From the NCBI RefSeq assembly GCF_016863175.1, contig NZ_BOOJ01000046.1, positions 22,699 through 86,698 of the forward strand: a stretch of 64,000 bases of DNA. The letters run 5' to 3'. This DNA comes from Paraplanobispora siamensis (GTDB lineage Bacteria > Actinomycetota > Actinomycetes > Streptosporangiales > Streptosporangiaceae). Below the pieces are notes generated by a model that was not told where the DNA came from, searched no databases, and saw only the letters and a list, made by a program, of their open reading frames with translations. A program made the position numbers and the translations under genes. Shown here in pieces: positions 1-8,181 of the stretch (position 1 is its first letter; the number at the start of each line of letters is the position of its first letter).

Positions 1-420
1 GCCCAGGCCCATGGTGGTGCTGTCGGTGAGCGCCACCTCGTCCGCCTCGCCGCCGAGATAGTCCGCGGCGGCCTGACGTACGGGCTCCTCCCGGTCGGGG
101 CCGTTCAGATAGGCCGCGGTGTCGGCGTCCAGGCCGCGCCGGTGCTCCTCGACGGCCCGCCGTACCGGGGCGGGATGTGAGGCCAGCACGTAGGCGGCGA
201 ACTGGGCGTATCCCGGATCCAGGGCGAACTGGGCACGCACCGACTCCCAGCTCGCCGGGTCGAACGGTGGCGCGGACCCGTCGGCCCGGCCGGTGTCCGC
301 GGTCGCGGGGCGGTCACCGGAACCGTCGGAGGTGCACCCGGCCAGCGCCGCCCCGGCGCCGGCGAGCAGGCCCGCGCCGAGCAGGGCCCTGCGCCCCACC
401 GGGAGGTCGCGCTCTCGCAT
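1..420 (-). CDS. Class V (PLP-dependent) aminotransferase-like lipoprotein, N-terminal part only
   Basis: The frame reads from ATG at 420 to the window edge without a stop, so 140 residues are visible and the rest lies outside. The N-terminus has twin arginines (residues 10-11), a hydrophobic stretch and LAGC, which suggests a Tat-exported lipoprotein. From about residue 60 the text (FAAYVLASHPAPVRRAVEEH, then a segment ending DEVALTDSTTMGLG) matches the start of class V aminotransferases of the isopenicillin-N-epimerase/cysteine-desulfurase type. An AGGGGGA ribosome site lies about 7 bases upstream. The PLP lysine and substrate specificity cannot be judged. Family assignment is fairly secure; export is inferred from the signal. 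Confidence 0.75.
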   Translation of the reverse strand, partial: MRERDLPVGRRALLGAGLLAGAGAALAGCTSDGSGDRPATADTGRADGSAPPFDPASWESVRAQFALDPGYAQFAAYVLASHPAPVRRAVEEHRRGLDADTAAYLNGPDREEPVRQAAADYLGGEADEVALTDSTTMGLG

Positions 421-521
421 CGTGGCATGTCCCCCTGTCGCCCCTGCGGCCCTTTCTTGTGTGGCCCTTTCCTACATGGATCATGCGGGCCTGCCAAGGG
501 AACGGTCGCCTATCCACGAAT

Positions 522-968
522 CTACAGCGTAAAGGCGGAGGCCTCCTTGACCGCAGCGGACAGCCAGACGGTCAGCCCGGTGAGGGCCGCGACGGCGATG
601 ACGATCAGTGCAGGTAAGTGCCAACCGGGGGAAAGCGGCCCGAGATCGGTATCGCCAGAGGGATGAAGCACGATTGCGTAAGTGCTCAGTACGGCCAGAG
701 CGAGACTCATCAGGTAGGCCATGCCGACGGCCGTGCACAGCACGAGGCCGCCGACGGTGGATCGGCGGTTCGGCCGGCCCCCCAGCGCGGCGAGCACGGC
801 CGCCTCGGCGGCGAGGATGAGGGCGACGGCGCCCACCCATCCCCTCGCCGATTCGATCGCCCCGTCCAGCCGGCCCGGCAGCAGGTCGTTCCAGCCCTCG
901 TGCCCGGGGTCGAGCCCCGCCTGGGCGGCCGACCGGAGGGCGATCAGGGTCACTCCGGCGTACAGCAA
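522..968 (-). CDS. Small integral membrane protein of unknown function
   Basis: About 148 residues with four likely membrane segments: near residues 1-12, 42-62, 70-100 and 120-140. The start is uncertain. TTG at 968 gives the minimal form, but the same frame stays open back to 1031 and adds a basic peptide followed by AALLCALAAPLL, which looks like the true beginning of the first helix. A non-standard or CTG start in 1010-1031 is therefore possible. No motif or family is recognised. It lies downstream of the EAL/CBS gene on the same strand, with about 80-140 bases between them depending on the start. Function unknown. Confidence 0.5.
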   Translation of the reverse strand: MLYAGVTLIALRSAAQAGLDPGHEGWNDLLPGRLDGAIESARGWVGAVALILAAEAAVLAALGGRPNRRSTVGGLVLCTAVGMAYLMSLALAVLSTYAIVLHPSGDTDLGPLSPGWHLPALIVIAVAALTGLTVWLSAAVKEASAFTL

Positions 969-1108
969 CGGCGCTGCCAGAGCGCACAGCAGGGCGGCCG
1001 GGCGTTTCGGGTGGCGCAGATCCGTGATCGATTAGACGGCCGACTCACACTGAGCGTTCCGCGACGGATCACCTCCAGGCGTCTGAGGCGGTGGTCGTCC
1101 TCAGATCG

Positions 1109-2266
1109 TCAGCGCCGCATCCCCGCCACCTGGCGGATCAGATCGGATACGCGGACGATGCCCATGCAGCGGCCGACCTCGTCGGTGACCACCAGGTCGT
1201 CGTAGACGCGCTCGTCGTCGCGCCCGGCGACCTGCATGGCGGCGATGGCCGGCGTCGTCCGGGGGACCGCGCGGACACTGTCGGCCAGGCGCACGGCCGG
1301 TTTCCTGCCGTGCAGGGCGTGGCCGAACCGGCTGGCGATGGACAGCAGGAAGCGGCTGCGGTCCAGGCTGCCCTTCGGCCGCTGGTACTCGTCGACCAGG
1401 ACCACGCTGGAGATGGAGGGCTCGCTGCTGAAGACCTCGACGGCGTCCTCGGCGGTGGCCTCCTCGGGGAGCGTCACCGCGGGCAGCAGGAACTCCTGGA
1501 CGCGCGGGCCGAGCAGGAGCTGGACCGGCTCGGGCTCGGCGACCGGCAACGGGACGTGGATCCGGCCGGAGGGGCCGGGGACCAGCAGCGGTCCCTGCGC
1601 CAGCCGTACCCCCCAGGAGCGGACGGCGGCGAGCTGGGCCTCCTGGGAGACGCCGGGGACGAGCACGTGGGCGCCCACGTTCACGGCGAGGGACACCATC
1701 GACTCGGCCAGCGCCGCGCGGCGCGCGTCGCGCGGGATCCGCGCCACGAGGCGGGGGGAGATCACCGCCAGGTACGGCGAGGCGTCGGTGAGCAGGTCCA
1801 GCGGGACGTGGGCGGTGCCCAGGTCGCCCACCGCGATGAGATAGCCGATGGCGCGCAGCCCGTCCAGCCCGATGAGCAGGGCCCGGCGGTCGGTCTCGGC
1901 GAACCCGCCCCTGATCATCAGGATGATCTCGCGGGGCCGCCGCCCCGACACGCGCAGCGCCTCGTGGAGCGGCGCCATCGCGGCCGAGCCGCTGATCACC
2001 GCGGCCGTGGGGAGGGGCAGGACCAGGGGCAGGGGGGTCTCGCTCCTGGAGAGGTTCGTGACGGTCGCGGCGAGGGCGACGACGTCTCCGTGGCCGGAGC
2101 CGCCCTCTCCCAGATCGCCGCCGACCGCCTGAAGCGCGATGACGCCCCCGGTGTCGAGGTCGACGATCGGCGCGATGCCCGCCACGGTGATCGGCGGCGC
2201 CGCCGCGGTGGCGCCGGAGCTCTCCGAGGGGGCGAACTGCGTATTGGTCGGCACGTACAGAGACAA
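1109..2266 (-). CDS. Degenerate EAL-domain protein with C-terminal CBS pair
   Basis: About 385 residues. The first two thirds follow the fold order of c-di-GMP phosphodiesterase EAL domains (opening PIVDLDTGGVIALQ, later VGDLGTAHVP and a closing VRLAQGPLL), but the catalytic signatures are lost: the EAL triplet reads ALQ, the ExxE site reads MIRG and the DDFG site reads GDLG. The last 130 residues resemble a pair of CBS modules. A catalytically dead, ligand-sensing role is likely; this is inference. TTG at 2266 is preferred over GTG at 2296 because AGGTG (2274-2278, complementary strand) sits 7 bases before it. Activity as a diesterase is unlikely. Confidence 0.7.
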   Translation of the reverse strand: MSLYVPTNTQFAPSESSGATAAAPPITVAGIAPIVDLDTGGVIALQAVGGDLGEGGSGHGDVVALAATVTNLSRSETPLPLVLPLPTAAVISGSAAMAPLHEALRVSGRRPREIILMIRGGFAETDRRALLIGLDGLRAIGYLIAVGDLGTAHVPLDLLTDASPYLAVISPRLVARIPRDARRAALAESMVSLAVNVGAHVLVPGVSQEAQLAAVRSWGVRLAQGPLLVPGPSGRIHVPLPVAEPEPVQLLLGPRVQEFLLPAVTLPEEATAEDAVEVFSSEPSISSVVLVDEYQRPKGSLDRSRFLLSIASRFGHALHGRKPAVRLADSVRAVPRTTPAIAAMQVAGRDDERVYDDLVVTDEVGRCMGIVRVSDLIRQVAGMRR

Positions 2267-2409
2267 TGAGTCACACCTGGGGCGGATGTAAGGCACGTGC
2301 GGCGATGTTCACCGATATTTCTCCGCCTGTTGTCCCATTTTCACCTCCTTGTCTCCTGTTCGCCCGCGGGGCGACCCGGAGGGCGCATAAGCCCAGTAGG
2401 GTCCGGGTC

Positions 2410-3066
2410 ATGACGTCACGACCGGCAGCGGGGGGAGGGCGCTGGGTCTCGGTGGGACCGGAGCGGCTCGGCCGCTGGATCGACGGCTTCGCGCAGCGGC
2501 ACGGACCGATCGAGGTGACCGCCGCCGACGAGGTGGTGCGGATCGAGGGCGGCGACGGGGCGGTGGCCGAGATGCTGGTGCCCTTCCCGCCGCTGACTCC
2601 CGAGGGCGGCGGCCCGCTGGCCCGGTTGACCACCCACGCGCGCAGGGAGCGCCGGATCGGCGTGCTGCTGGTCCGGCTCGGCGGTCACGCAGCCGGGATC
2701 TTCCAGGGGGAGACGCTGCTCTCCTCCAAGGTCGGCTCGCGGCAGGTCCACGGCCGCAGCGCGGCGGGCGGGTGGTCGCAGCAGCGTTTCGCCCGGCGCA
2801 GGGAGAAGCAGGTCGGCCAGGCGCACGAGGCGGCGGCCGAGGTGGCGCTGCGGATCCTGGGCCCGCACGTGGCCGAGCTGGAGGCGGTGATCCTGGGCGG
2901 CGACCGGCGCGCGGTGGACGCGTTGCGGGCCGACCGCCGCCTCGCCCCGGTCTTCGCGCTGGAGGCCGAGCCCTTCCTGACGGTCCCCGACCCCCGCCTG
3001 ACGGTGCTGACCGGCACCCCGGCGCAGTTCCGCGCGGTCAGGATAAAGGTCGTCGATCCCGGCTGA
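2410..3066 (+). CDS. acVLRF1-family peptidyl-tRNA hydrolase
   Basis: About 218 residues. The central motif GGWSQQRFARRREKQ followed by a long Ala-rich helix is the signature of actinobacterial Vms1-like release factor 1 (acVLRF1). In that family a loop glutamine, as in GGQ of release factors, serves to hydrolyse peptidyl-tRNA on obstructed large ribosomal subunits. The N-terminal half is a mixed fold with a conserved pattern around ERRIGVLLVRLGGHAAGIF. ATG at 2410 begins right after the GGGTC stretch; the frame is open further upstream but overlaps the divergent gene. It precedes an ABC-F ribosome-associated ATPase, so both genes may deal with stalled ribosomes. Family call is firm; the link to the neighbour is inference. 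Confidence 0.85.
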   Translation: MTSRPAAGGGRWVSVGPERLGRWIDGFAQRHGPIEVTAADEVVRIEGGDGAVAEMLVPFPPLTPEGGGPLARLTTHARRERRIGVLLVRLGGHAAGIFQGETLLSSKVGSRQVHGRSAAGGWSQQRFARRREKQVGQAHEAAAEVALRILGPHVAELEAVILGGDRRAVDALRADRRLAPVFALEAEPFLTVPDPRLTVLTGTPAQFRAVRIKVVDPG

Positions 3067-3094
3067 TCATGGAAGGGAGCGGCGCGCGCGAGCC

Positions 3095-3241
3095 GTACAC
3101 TGATCGGTATGCGCACTCCCGATTGACGCCGACCGCGACGGGGCGGGACGGCCGAGCCGAGAGCCGGGAGACACAGGACGCGGCGGGCTCGGTGGCAGCG
3201 ACGTAGTGAGCCTGTGTATCTCCAGCCTGGGAGTGTTCTCC
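3095..3241 (+). promoter_or_regulatory. Candidate promoter and attenuator leader of the ABC-F gene
   Basis: TACACT at 3095-3100 is a plausible -10 box. A six-codon frame (M-R-T-P-D-stop, 3109-3126) starts about 9 bases later and could be leaderless. Downstream, GGAGACACAGG (3167-3177) can pair with CCTGTGTATCTCC (3211-3223), while GCCGAGCC (3151-3158) can pair with GGCTCGGT (3186-3193); the two stems exclude each other. GGAG at 3230-3233, the only SD candidate, can pair with CTCC at 3220-3223 or at 3238-3241. Such layouts are typical of ribosome-mediated attenuation of ABC-F resistance genes. The pairings are seen in the sequence; regulation is inferred. Confidence 0.45.
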
Positions 3242-3245
3242 AACC

Positions 3246-4844
3246 ATGATCATAGCTTCTGACATCGAACTGCGCGCCGGAGCCCGCCTGCTCATCGAGG
3301 GTGCGTCGTTCCGGGTCAACGCCGGGGACAAGATCGGGCTCGTCGGGCGCAACGGCGCGGGCAAGACCACGTTGACCCGGGTGCTGGCCGGTGAGGGGAT
3401 CCCCGCCTCGGGCACGGTCACCATCACCGGTTCGGTGGGCTATCTGCCGCAGGACCCGCGCACGGGCGACCTCCAGGTGATCGCCCGCGACCGCATCCTG
3501 TCGGCGCGCGGGCTGGACGAGGTGCTGCGCGAGCTGCGCGAGGCCGAGCAGGGCATGTCCTCGGCCGACCAGCGCACCAGGGACCGCGCGGTGCGCGCCT
3601 ACGGGCGGCTGGAGGACCGGCTGCACGTCCTGGGCGGATACGCCGCCGAGTCGGAGGCCGCCTCGATCGCCTCCAGCCTCGGGCTGCCCGACCGGGTGCT
3701 CACCCAGCCGCTGGAGACCCTCTCCGGAGGTCAGCGCAGGCGGGTGGAGCTGGCCCGGATCCTGTTCAGCGGGGCGGAGACTCTCCTGCTGGACGAGCCC
3801 ACAAACCACCTCGACGCGGACTCGATCAGCTGGCTCCGTGACTTTTTGCGATCACATCAGGGTGGCTTGATCATTATCAGCCACGACGTCGGTCTCCTTG
3901 AAGCGACGGTAAACCGGGTTCTGCACCTGGACGCCAACCGTGCGGTGATCGACACCTACAACGTCGGCTGGAAGGCCTATCTCGCCCAGCGGGAGACCGA
4001 CGAGAAGCGCCGCAGGCGTGAGCGGGCCAACGCCGAGAAGCAGGCCTCGGCGCTGATGGCGCAGGCCGACAAGATGCGGGCCAAGGCCACCAAGGCCAAG
4101 GCGGCCCAGGACATGCAGCGCCGCGCCGAGCGGCTGCTGTCCGGCCTGGAGGTGGAGCGGCGCAGCGACAAGGTCGCCAAGCTCCGCTTCCCCCAGCCCG
4201 CCCCGTGCGGGCGCACCCCGATCACGGCGACCGAGCTGTCGAAGTCCTACGGCTCGCTGGAGGTCTTCACCGACGTCAACGCCGCCGTGGACCGGGGCAC
4301 GAGGGTCGTCATCCTGGGCCTGAACGGCGCGGGCAAGACCACGCTGCTGCGCATCCTGGCCGGCATCGAGAAGCCCGACACCGGCGAGGTGAAGCCGGGG
4401 CACGGCCTCAAGCTGGGCTACTACGCCCAGGAGCACGAGACGATCGACCCCGAGCGGACCGTGCTGGAGAACATGCGCTCGGCCGGCGGGGAACTCGCCG
4501 ACGTCGAGCTGCGCAAGGTCCTGGGCTCGTTCCTGTTCACCGGCGACGACGTGGACAAGCCCGCGGGCGTGCTGTCGGGCGGGGAGAAGACGCGTCTGGC
4601 CCTGGCCACGCTGGTGCTCTCGGCGGCCAACGTCCTGCTGCTCGACGAGCCCACCAACAACCTCGACCCGGCCAGCCGCGAGCAGGTTCTTTCGGCGCTG
4701 AGGTCCTATTCCGGGGCGATTGTCCTAGTTACGCATGATGAGGGTGCTGTCGACGCTCTGCAGCCGGATAGGGTGATCTTGCTGCCTGACGGAGTTGAAG
4801 ACGCGTGGAGCGACGAATTTTCCGATCTTGTGGCACTTGCCTGA
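3246..4844 (+). CDS. ABC-F family ATPase
   Basis: Two fused ABC ATPase domains of 532 residues with no membrane segment, the hallmark of ABC-F proteins, which bind the ribosomal E site. Domain 1 has Walker A GRNGAGKTT, signature LSGGQ and Walker B LLLDEPTNHLD. A charged linker rich in Lys/Arg/Ala (about residues 245-320) follows, then domain 2 with LNGAGKTT, LSGGE and LLLDEPTNNLD. The DEPTNHLD/DEPTNNLD pair is diagnostic. Whether it is a translation factor or an antibiotic-resistance type is not decidable from sequence alone; the structured leader upstream favours inducible resistance or stalled-ribosome protection. The SD is unusually far (GGGAG, 12 bases) and may be sequestered. Confidence 0.9.
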   Translation: MIIASDIELRAGARLLIEGASFRVNAGDKIGLVGRNGAGKTTLTRVLAGEGIPASGTVTITGSVGYLPQDPRTGDLQVIARDRILSARGLDEVLRELREAEQGMSSADQRTRDRAVRAYGRLEDRLHVLGGYAAESEAASIASSLGLPDRVLTQPLETLSGGQRRRVELARILFSGAETLLLDEPTNHLDADSISWLRDFLRSHQGGLIIISHDVGLLEATVNRVLHLDANRAVIDTYNVGWKAYLAQRETDEKRRRRERANAEKQASALMAQADKMRAKATKAKAAQDMQRRAERLLSGLEVERRSDKVAKLRFPQPAPCGRTPITATELSKSYGSLEVFTDVNAAVDRGTRVVILGLNGAGKTTLLRILAGIEKPDTGEVKPGHGLKLGYYAQEHETIDPERTVLENMRSAGGELADVELRKVLGSFLFTGDDVDKPAGVLSGGEKTRLALATLVLSAANVLLLDEPTNNLDPASREQVLSALRSYSGAIVLVTHDEGAVDALQPDRVILLPDGVEDAWSDEFSDLVALA

Positions 4845-4957
4845 TCTTAATTTGAGCGGGTACGGATCTTTTCCCTAGGAGTAGGTAGCCGATCCCGCAG
4901 AAATGACTGATCATGGCGGAGTAACGCTGCGGAAGTCTGGCACTACAGGAGGTACTC

Positions 4958-5173
4958 GTGGCCGAGACTCTGAAGAAGGGCACCCGGGTGACCGGGGCCG
5001 ACCGTGAAAAACTGGCCGCCGATCTCAAGAAGCGCTACAGCTCGGGCGAGAGCATCCGCGCCCTGGCCGCTTCGACCGGCCGCTCGTACGGGTTCATCCA
5101 CCGCATCCTCAGCGAGTCCGGCGTGACTCTGCGAGGGCGCGGCGGCGCCACCCGAGGCAAGTCCAAGCGCTGA
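4958..5173 (+). CDS. Small helix-turn-helix DNA-binding protein
   Basis: 71 residues, strongly basic. The centre (LKKRYSSGESIRALAASTGR then SYGFIHRILSESG) is a resolvase/MarR-like helix-turn-helix in which ALAASTGRSY forms the turn and second helix. The C-terminal tail is Arg/Gly/Lys rich. Proteins of this size and text are widely conserved in actinobacteria without an assigned role. GTG at 4958 is supported by GGAGG at 4949-4953. It stands alone with 113 bases upstream, so it is probably its own transcription unit. Possible roles in nucleoid or transcription control are inference. Confidence 0.85.
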   Translation: MAETLKKGTRVTGADREKLAADLKKRYSSGESIRALAASTGRSYGFIHRILSESGVTLRGRGGATRGKSKR

Positions 5174-5302
5174 CCCCGCCTCGGAACGCGCGACCGCAGC
5201 CGCTCGTCCGCCGTCAACCGTCCGCCCGGGCCTATAGAACCTCATTCTGGAGACTCGATAGGCTCGGGCGAGATGGACGGCACGTCAATGGGAGGGCGAG
5301 CG

Positions 5303-6106
5303 ATGACGGAAGTGGCGCCTGGGGGGAGGGCGGAGAAGGTCTCCCTGGAGGAGGCCGGTCTGCGCTTCGAGGTGGACGGCGAGATCGCGACGGTAACGCT
5401 GGCCCGGCCGGAAAAGCGGAACGCACAGACGTTCGCCACCTGGTCGGCACTGGCTCAAATCGGTGAGAACCTGCCGCAGCAGGTGAGAATCGTCGTGGTC
5501 CGAGGTGAGGGGCCGTCCTTCTCGGCAGGGATCGACCTGCGGATGTTCACCCCGGAGGGGGTTCCCGGACAGGGCTCGTTCGCCAGCGCCGCGACCCTCG
5601 AGGGCAAGGCCTTCGAGGAGCGGATCGCCAAGGCTCAGGAGGGGTTTCTGTGGCTGAGGCGTCCGGACATCGTCTCGATCGCGGCCGTCCAGGGACACGC
5701 CGTCGGGGCCGGATTCCAGCTCGCGCTGGCCTGTGACCTGCGCATCCTGGCCGACGACGCCAAGCTGTGCATGAAGGAGCCCGCGCTGGGGCTGGTGCCC
5801 GACCTGACCGGGACCAAGCCCCTGGTCGACCTGGTCGGCCTGTCCCGCGCCGTCGAGATCTGTCTCACGGCGCGGGTCGTGGGGGCCGAGGAGGCCGCCA
5901 GGATCGGCCTGGCCGAGCTGGTCGTCGCGCCCGCGGAGCTGACGCAGGCCGTGGCGGACCTGTCGGCCGCGCTGCTGGCGACCAACCGGGACGCCGCCGC
6001 GGCCACCAAGAGGCTGCTGCAGGGCGCCTCGGTCCGCACGCTGGAGGAGCAGTGTGCGGCCGAGCGCCGGGAGCAGGCGCAGCGGATCAGATCGCTGTTC
6101 GGCTGA
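5303..6106 (+). CDS. Enoyl-CoA hydratase/isomerase family protein
   Basis: About 267 residues of the crotonase fold. Visible features: the substrate-binding opening VTLARPEKRNAQTF, the first oxyanion-hole segment SFSAGIDLRMF, the second one QGHAVGAGFQLALACDLRI, and KEPALGLVPDLTGT where the second catalytic glutamate of hydratases would sit. The usual GAGADI is replaced by SAGIDL and catalytic acids are incomplete, so hydratase activity is uncertain and another crotonase reaction is possible. ATG at 5303 is preferred, with GGAGGG (5291-5296) in front; ATG at 5273 is the alternative. A terminator follows at 6115. Confidence 0.88.
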   Translation: MTEVAPGGRAEKVSLEEAGLRFEVDGEIATVTLARPEKRNAQTFATWSALAQIGENLPQQVRIVVVRGEGPSFSAGIDLRMFTPEGVPGQGSFASAATLEGKAFEERIAKAQEGFLWLRRPDIVSIAAVQGHAVGAGFQLALACDLRILADDAKLCMKEPALGLVPDLTGTKPLVDLVGLSRAVEICLTARVVGAEEAARIGLAELVVAPAELTQAVADLSAALLATNRDAAAATKRLLQGASVRTLEEQCAAERREQAQRIRSLFG

Positions 6107-6114
6107 TCACGTCC

Positions 6115-6163
6115 TTCCCGGGTCACGCGGGGCGATCGTGTTCGCCTCTGGCTGACCCGGGAA
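6115..6163 (+). terminator. Hairpin terminator after enoyl-CoA hydratase gene
   Basis: TTCCCGGGTCA (6115-6125) pairs perfectly with TGACCCGGGAA (6153-6163). An inner stem GGCGA (6131-6135)/TCGCC (6142-6146) lies within the loop. No U-tract follows, as is common in actinobacteria. Confidence 0.6.
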
Positions 6164-6206
6164 TCGCGTAGCCTCTCCCGGTGCTCGCATCGGGAGAGGA
6201 GGTCAC

Positions 6207-8081
6207 ATGACGATGATGGGCGGGGGGTTCGGTCCCCAGGCGATGCGCTCGCTCCGGCGCGACAGTTCCGTGACGAAGGAGCGGCTCGCCCCGGGGACGG
6301 TCAGACGGATCGCGCGCTACGCGCGGCCGTTCTCCCGGCACATCGCCGCCTTCCTCGCGCTGGTGGTGCTCGGTTCGGTCATCGTGATCGTCAACCCGCT
6401 GCTGATGAAGGCGATCATCGACGAGGGCATCGCGAACAAGGACACCGCCCTCGTCGTCCGGCTCGCGCTGGCCATCGCCGCGCTCGCGGTCGTGGACGCC
6501 GCGCTCGGCCTGGCCCAGCGCTGGTTCTCCGCCCGCGTCGGTGAGGGACTGATCTACAACCTGCGCACCGAGGTCTTCGACCACGTGCAGCGCATGCCGG
6601 TGGCGTTCTTCATGCGGACCCAGACCGGCGCCCTGGTCTCCCGGCTCAACACCGACGTGATCGGCGCCCAGCGGGCGCTGACCAGCACGCTGTCGTCGGT
6701 GGTCTCCAACGTGGTCATGCTGGTGCTGGTGCTCGGCGCCATGATCGCCCTGTCCTGGCAGATCACCGCGGTCGCCCTGGTGCTGCTGCCGATCTTCATC
6801 TTCCCGGCCAAGTGGGTCGGCAGGAAGATGTCCGGGCTCACCCGCGAGCAGATGGAGCTCGACGCCGAGATGAGCTCCATGATGACCGAGCGCTTCAACG
6901 TCGCCGGCGCCATGGTCGCCAAGCTGTACGGCAGGCCCGAGGAGGAGGCGGAGGTCTTCGGCGGCCGGGCCGGGCGGGTCCGCGACGTCGGCGTCACCGT
7001 CGCCATGTACGGGACGGTGTTCCGGGTCGCCCTGGGCCTGGTGGCCGCCCTGGCCACCGCGCTGGTGTACGGCGCCGGCGGGGTGCTGGCCGTGAACGGC
7101 GCCTTCGAGGTCGGCACCCTGGTCGCGCTGGCCGCGCTCCTGATGCGCCTGTACGGCCCGCTGACGAGCCTGTCCAACGTGCACGTGGACGTGATGACCG
7201 CGCTGGTCAGCTTCGACCGGGTCTTCGAGGTCCTCGACCTCAAGCCGATGGTCGCGGAGAAGCCCGGGGCCGAGCCCGTCCCGGCGGGTCCCGCCACGGT
7301 GGAGTTCGACGAGGTCGTCTTCCGCTATCCGGCCGCCTCGGAGGTGTCGCTGGCCTCGCTGGAGTCGGTGGCCAGGCCCGACACCGGGCAGAGCCACGAG
7401 GTGCTGCGGGGCATCGGCTTCACCGCCCGCCCCGGCGAGCTGGTCGCGCTGGTCGGCCCCTCGGGCGCGGGCAAGACGACCATCACCTCCCTGGTCTCGC
7501 GGCTCTACGACGTCAACGAGGGCGCGGTGCGGATCAACGGCATGGACGTGCGCGAGGCCACCCTCGCCTCCCTGCGCGACACCGTGGGCGTCGTGATGCA
7601 GGACGCCCACCTGTTCCACGACACCATCGGCGCCAACCTGCGCTACGCCCGGCCCGGCGCGACCGACGGGGAGATCTGGGAGGCGCTGCGCGCCGCGCAG
7701 ATCGCCGACCTGGTCGAGTCCCTGCCCGAGGGGCTGGAGACCGTGGTGGGCGATCGCGGCTACCGGCTGTCCGGCGGCGAGAAGCAGCGCCTGGCGCTGG
7801 CCCGGCTGCTGCTCAAGGCGCCCCGGGTGGTCGTGCTGGACGAGGCCACCGCGCACCTGGACTCCGAGTCGGAGGCCGCCGTGCAGCGGGCGCTCAAGAC
7901 GGCCCTGGCCGGCCGGACCTCGCTGGTCATCGCCCACCGCCTGTCCACCATCCGCGAGGCCGACCAGATCCTGGTGGTCCAGGACGGGCGGATCGTGGAG
8001 AGCGGCCGCCACGAGGAACTGCTGGCCAAGGACGCCGTCTACGCCGAGCTGTACCGCACCCAGTTCGCCCACGACCGCTGA
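6207..8081 (+). CDS. ABC exporter, fused membrane and ATPase domains
   Basis: 624 residues in the order transmembrane domain (six helices, about residues 45-340) then nucleotide-binding domain. Walker A is GPSGAGKTT, signature LSGGEKQR, Walker B VVVLDEATAHLD and switch IAHRLSTI, all intact, so a functional homodimeric type IV exporter (MsbA/BmrA-like) is expected. The substrate is unknown. An insert of about 25 residues (SLASLESVARPDTGQSHEV) sits between the first strand of the ATPase domain and Walker A. The SD GGAGAGGAGG is 5-14 bases before ATG 6207. The last 13 codons and stop form the first copy of a 40-bp tandem triplication. Confidence 0.93.
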   Translation: MTMMGGGFGPQAMRSLRRDSSVTKERLAPGTVRRIARYARPFSRHIAAFLALVVLGSVIVIVNPLLMKAIIDEGIANKDTALVVRLALAIAALAVVDAALGLAQRWFSARVGEGLIYNLRTEVFDHVQRMPVAFFMRTQTGALVSRLNTDVIGAQRALTSTLSSVVSNVVMLVLVLGAMIALSWQITAVALVLLPIFIFPAKWVGRKMSGLTREQMELDAEMSSMMTERFNVAGAMVAKLYGRPEEEAEVFGGRAGRVRDVGVTVAMYGTVFRVALGLVAALATALVYGAGGVLAVNGAFEVGTLVALAALLMRLYGPLTSLSNVHVDVMTALVSFDRVFEVLDLKPMVAEKPGAEPVPAGPATVEFDEVVFRYPAASEVSLASLESVARPDTGQSHEVLRGIGFTARPGELVALVGPSGAGKTTITSLVSRLYDVNEGAVRINGMDVREATLASLRDTVGVVMQDAHLFHDTIGANLRYARPGATDGEIWEALRAAQIADLVESLPEGLETVVGDRGYRLSGGEKQRLALARLLLKAPRVVVLDEATAHLDSESEAAVQRALKTALAGRTSLVIAHRLSTIREADQILVVQDGRIVESGRHEELLAKDAVYAELYRTQFAHDR

Positions 8082-8159
8082 CGCCGAGCCGTACCGCACC
8101 CGGTTCGCCCACGACCGCTGACGCCGAGCCGTACCGCACCCGGTTCGCCCACGACCGCG
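8041..8159 (+). repeat. Three tandem copies of a 40-bp unit spanning the exporter stop codon
   Basis: Copies are 8041-8080, 8081-8120 and 8121-8159. Copy 1 is the end of the ABC exporter coding sequence including TG of its TGA. Copies 2 and 3 are identical to each other and differ from copy 1 at two positions (T/C at unit position 10 and A/G at 22). Each copy re-creates the TGA junction except the last, which runs into the terminator hairpin. Confidence 0.95.
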
Positions 8160-8181
8160 ACGCCGTCCCGGCGTCGTGGTC
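8153..8181. terminator. Bidirectional terminator between exporter and sulfotransferase genes
   Basis: A 13-bp stem (GACCGCGACGCCG, 8153-8165, against CGGCGTCGTGGTC, 8169-8181, with one G-T pair) closes on a 3-base loop TCC. It lies exactly between two convergent genes and overlaps the sulfotransferase stop codon. Confidence 0.8.

Noticed and set aside
1091..2269. A 392-codon plus-strand frame opposite the EAL/CBS gene
   Set aside because: It is composed of Asp/Gly/Arg/Gln shadow text, while the opposite strand encodes recognisable domains with an SD.
8041..8159. CRISPR-like array
   Set aside because: Three direct copies with no spacers between them, made from coding sequence, and no cas genes nearby.
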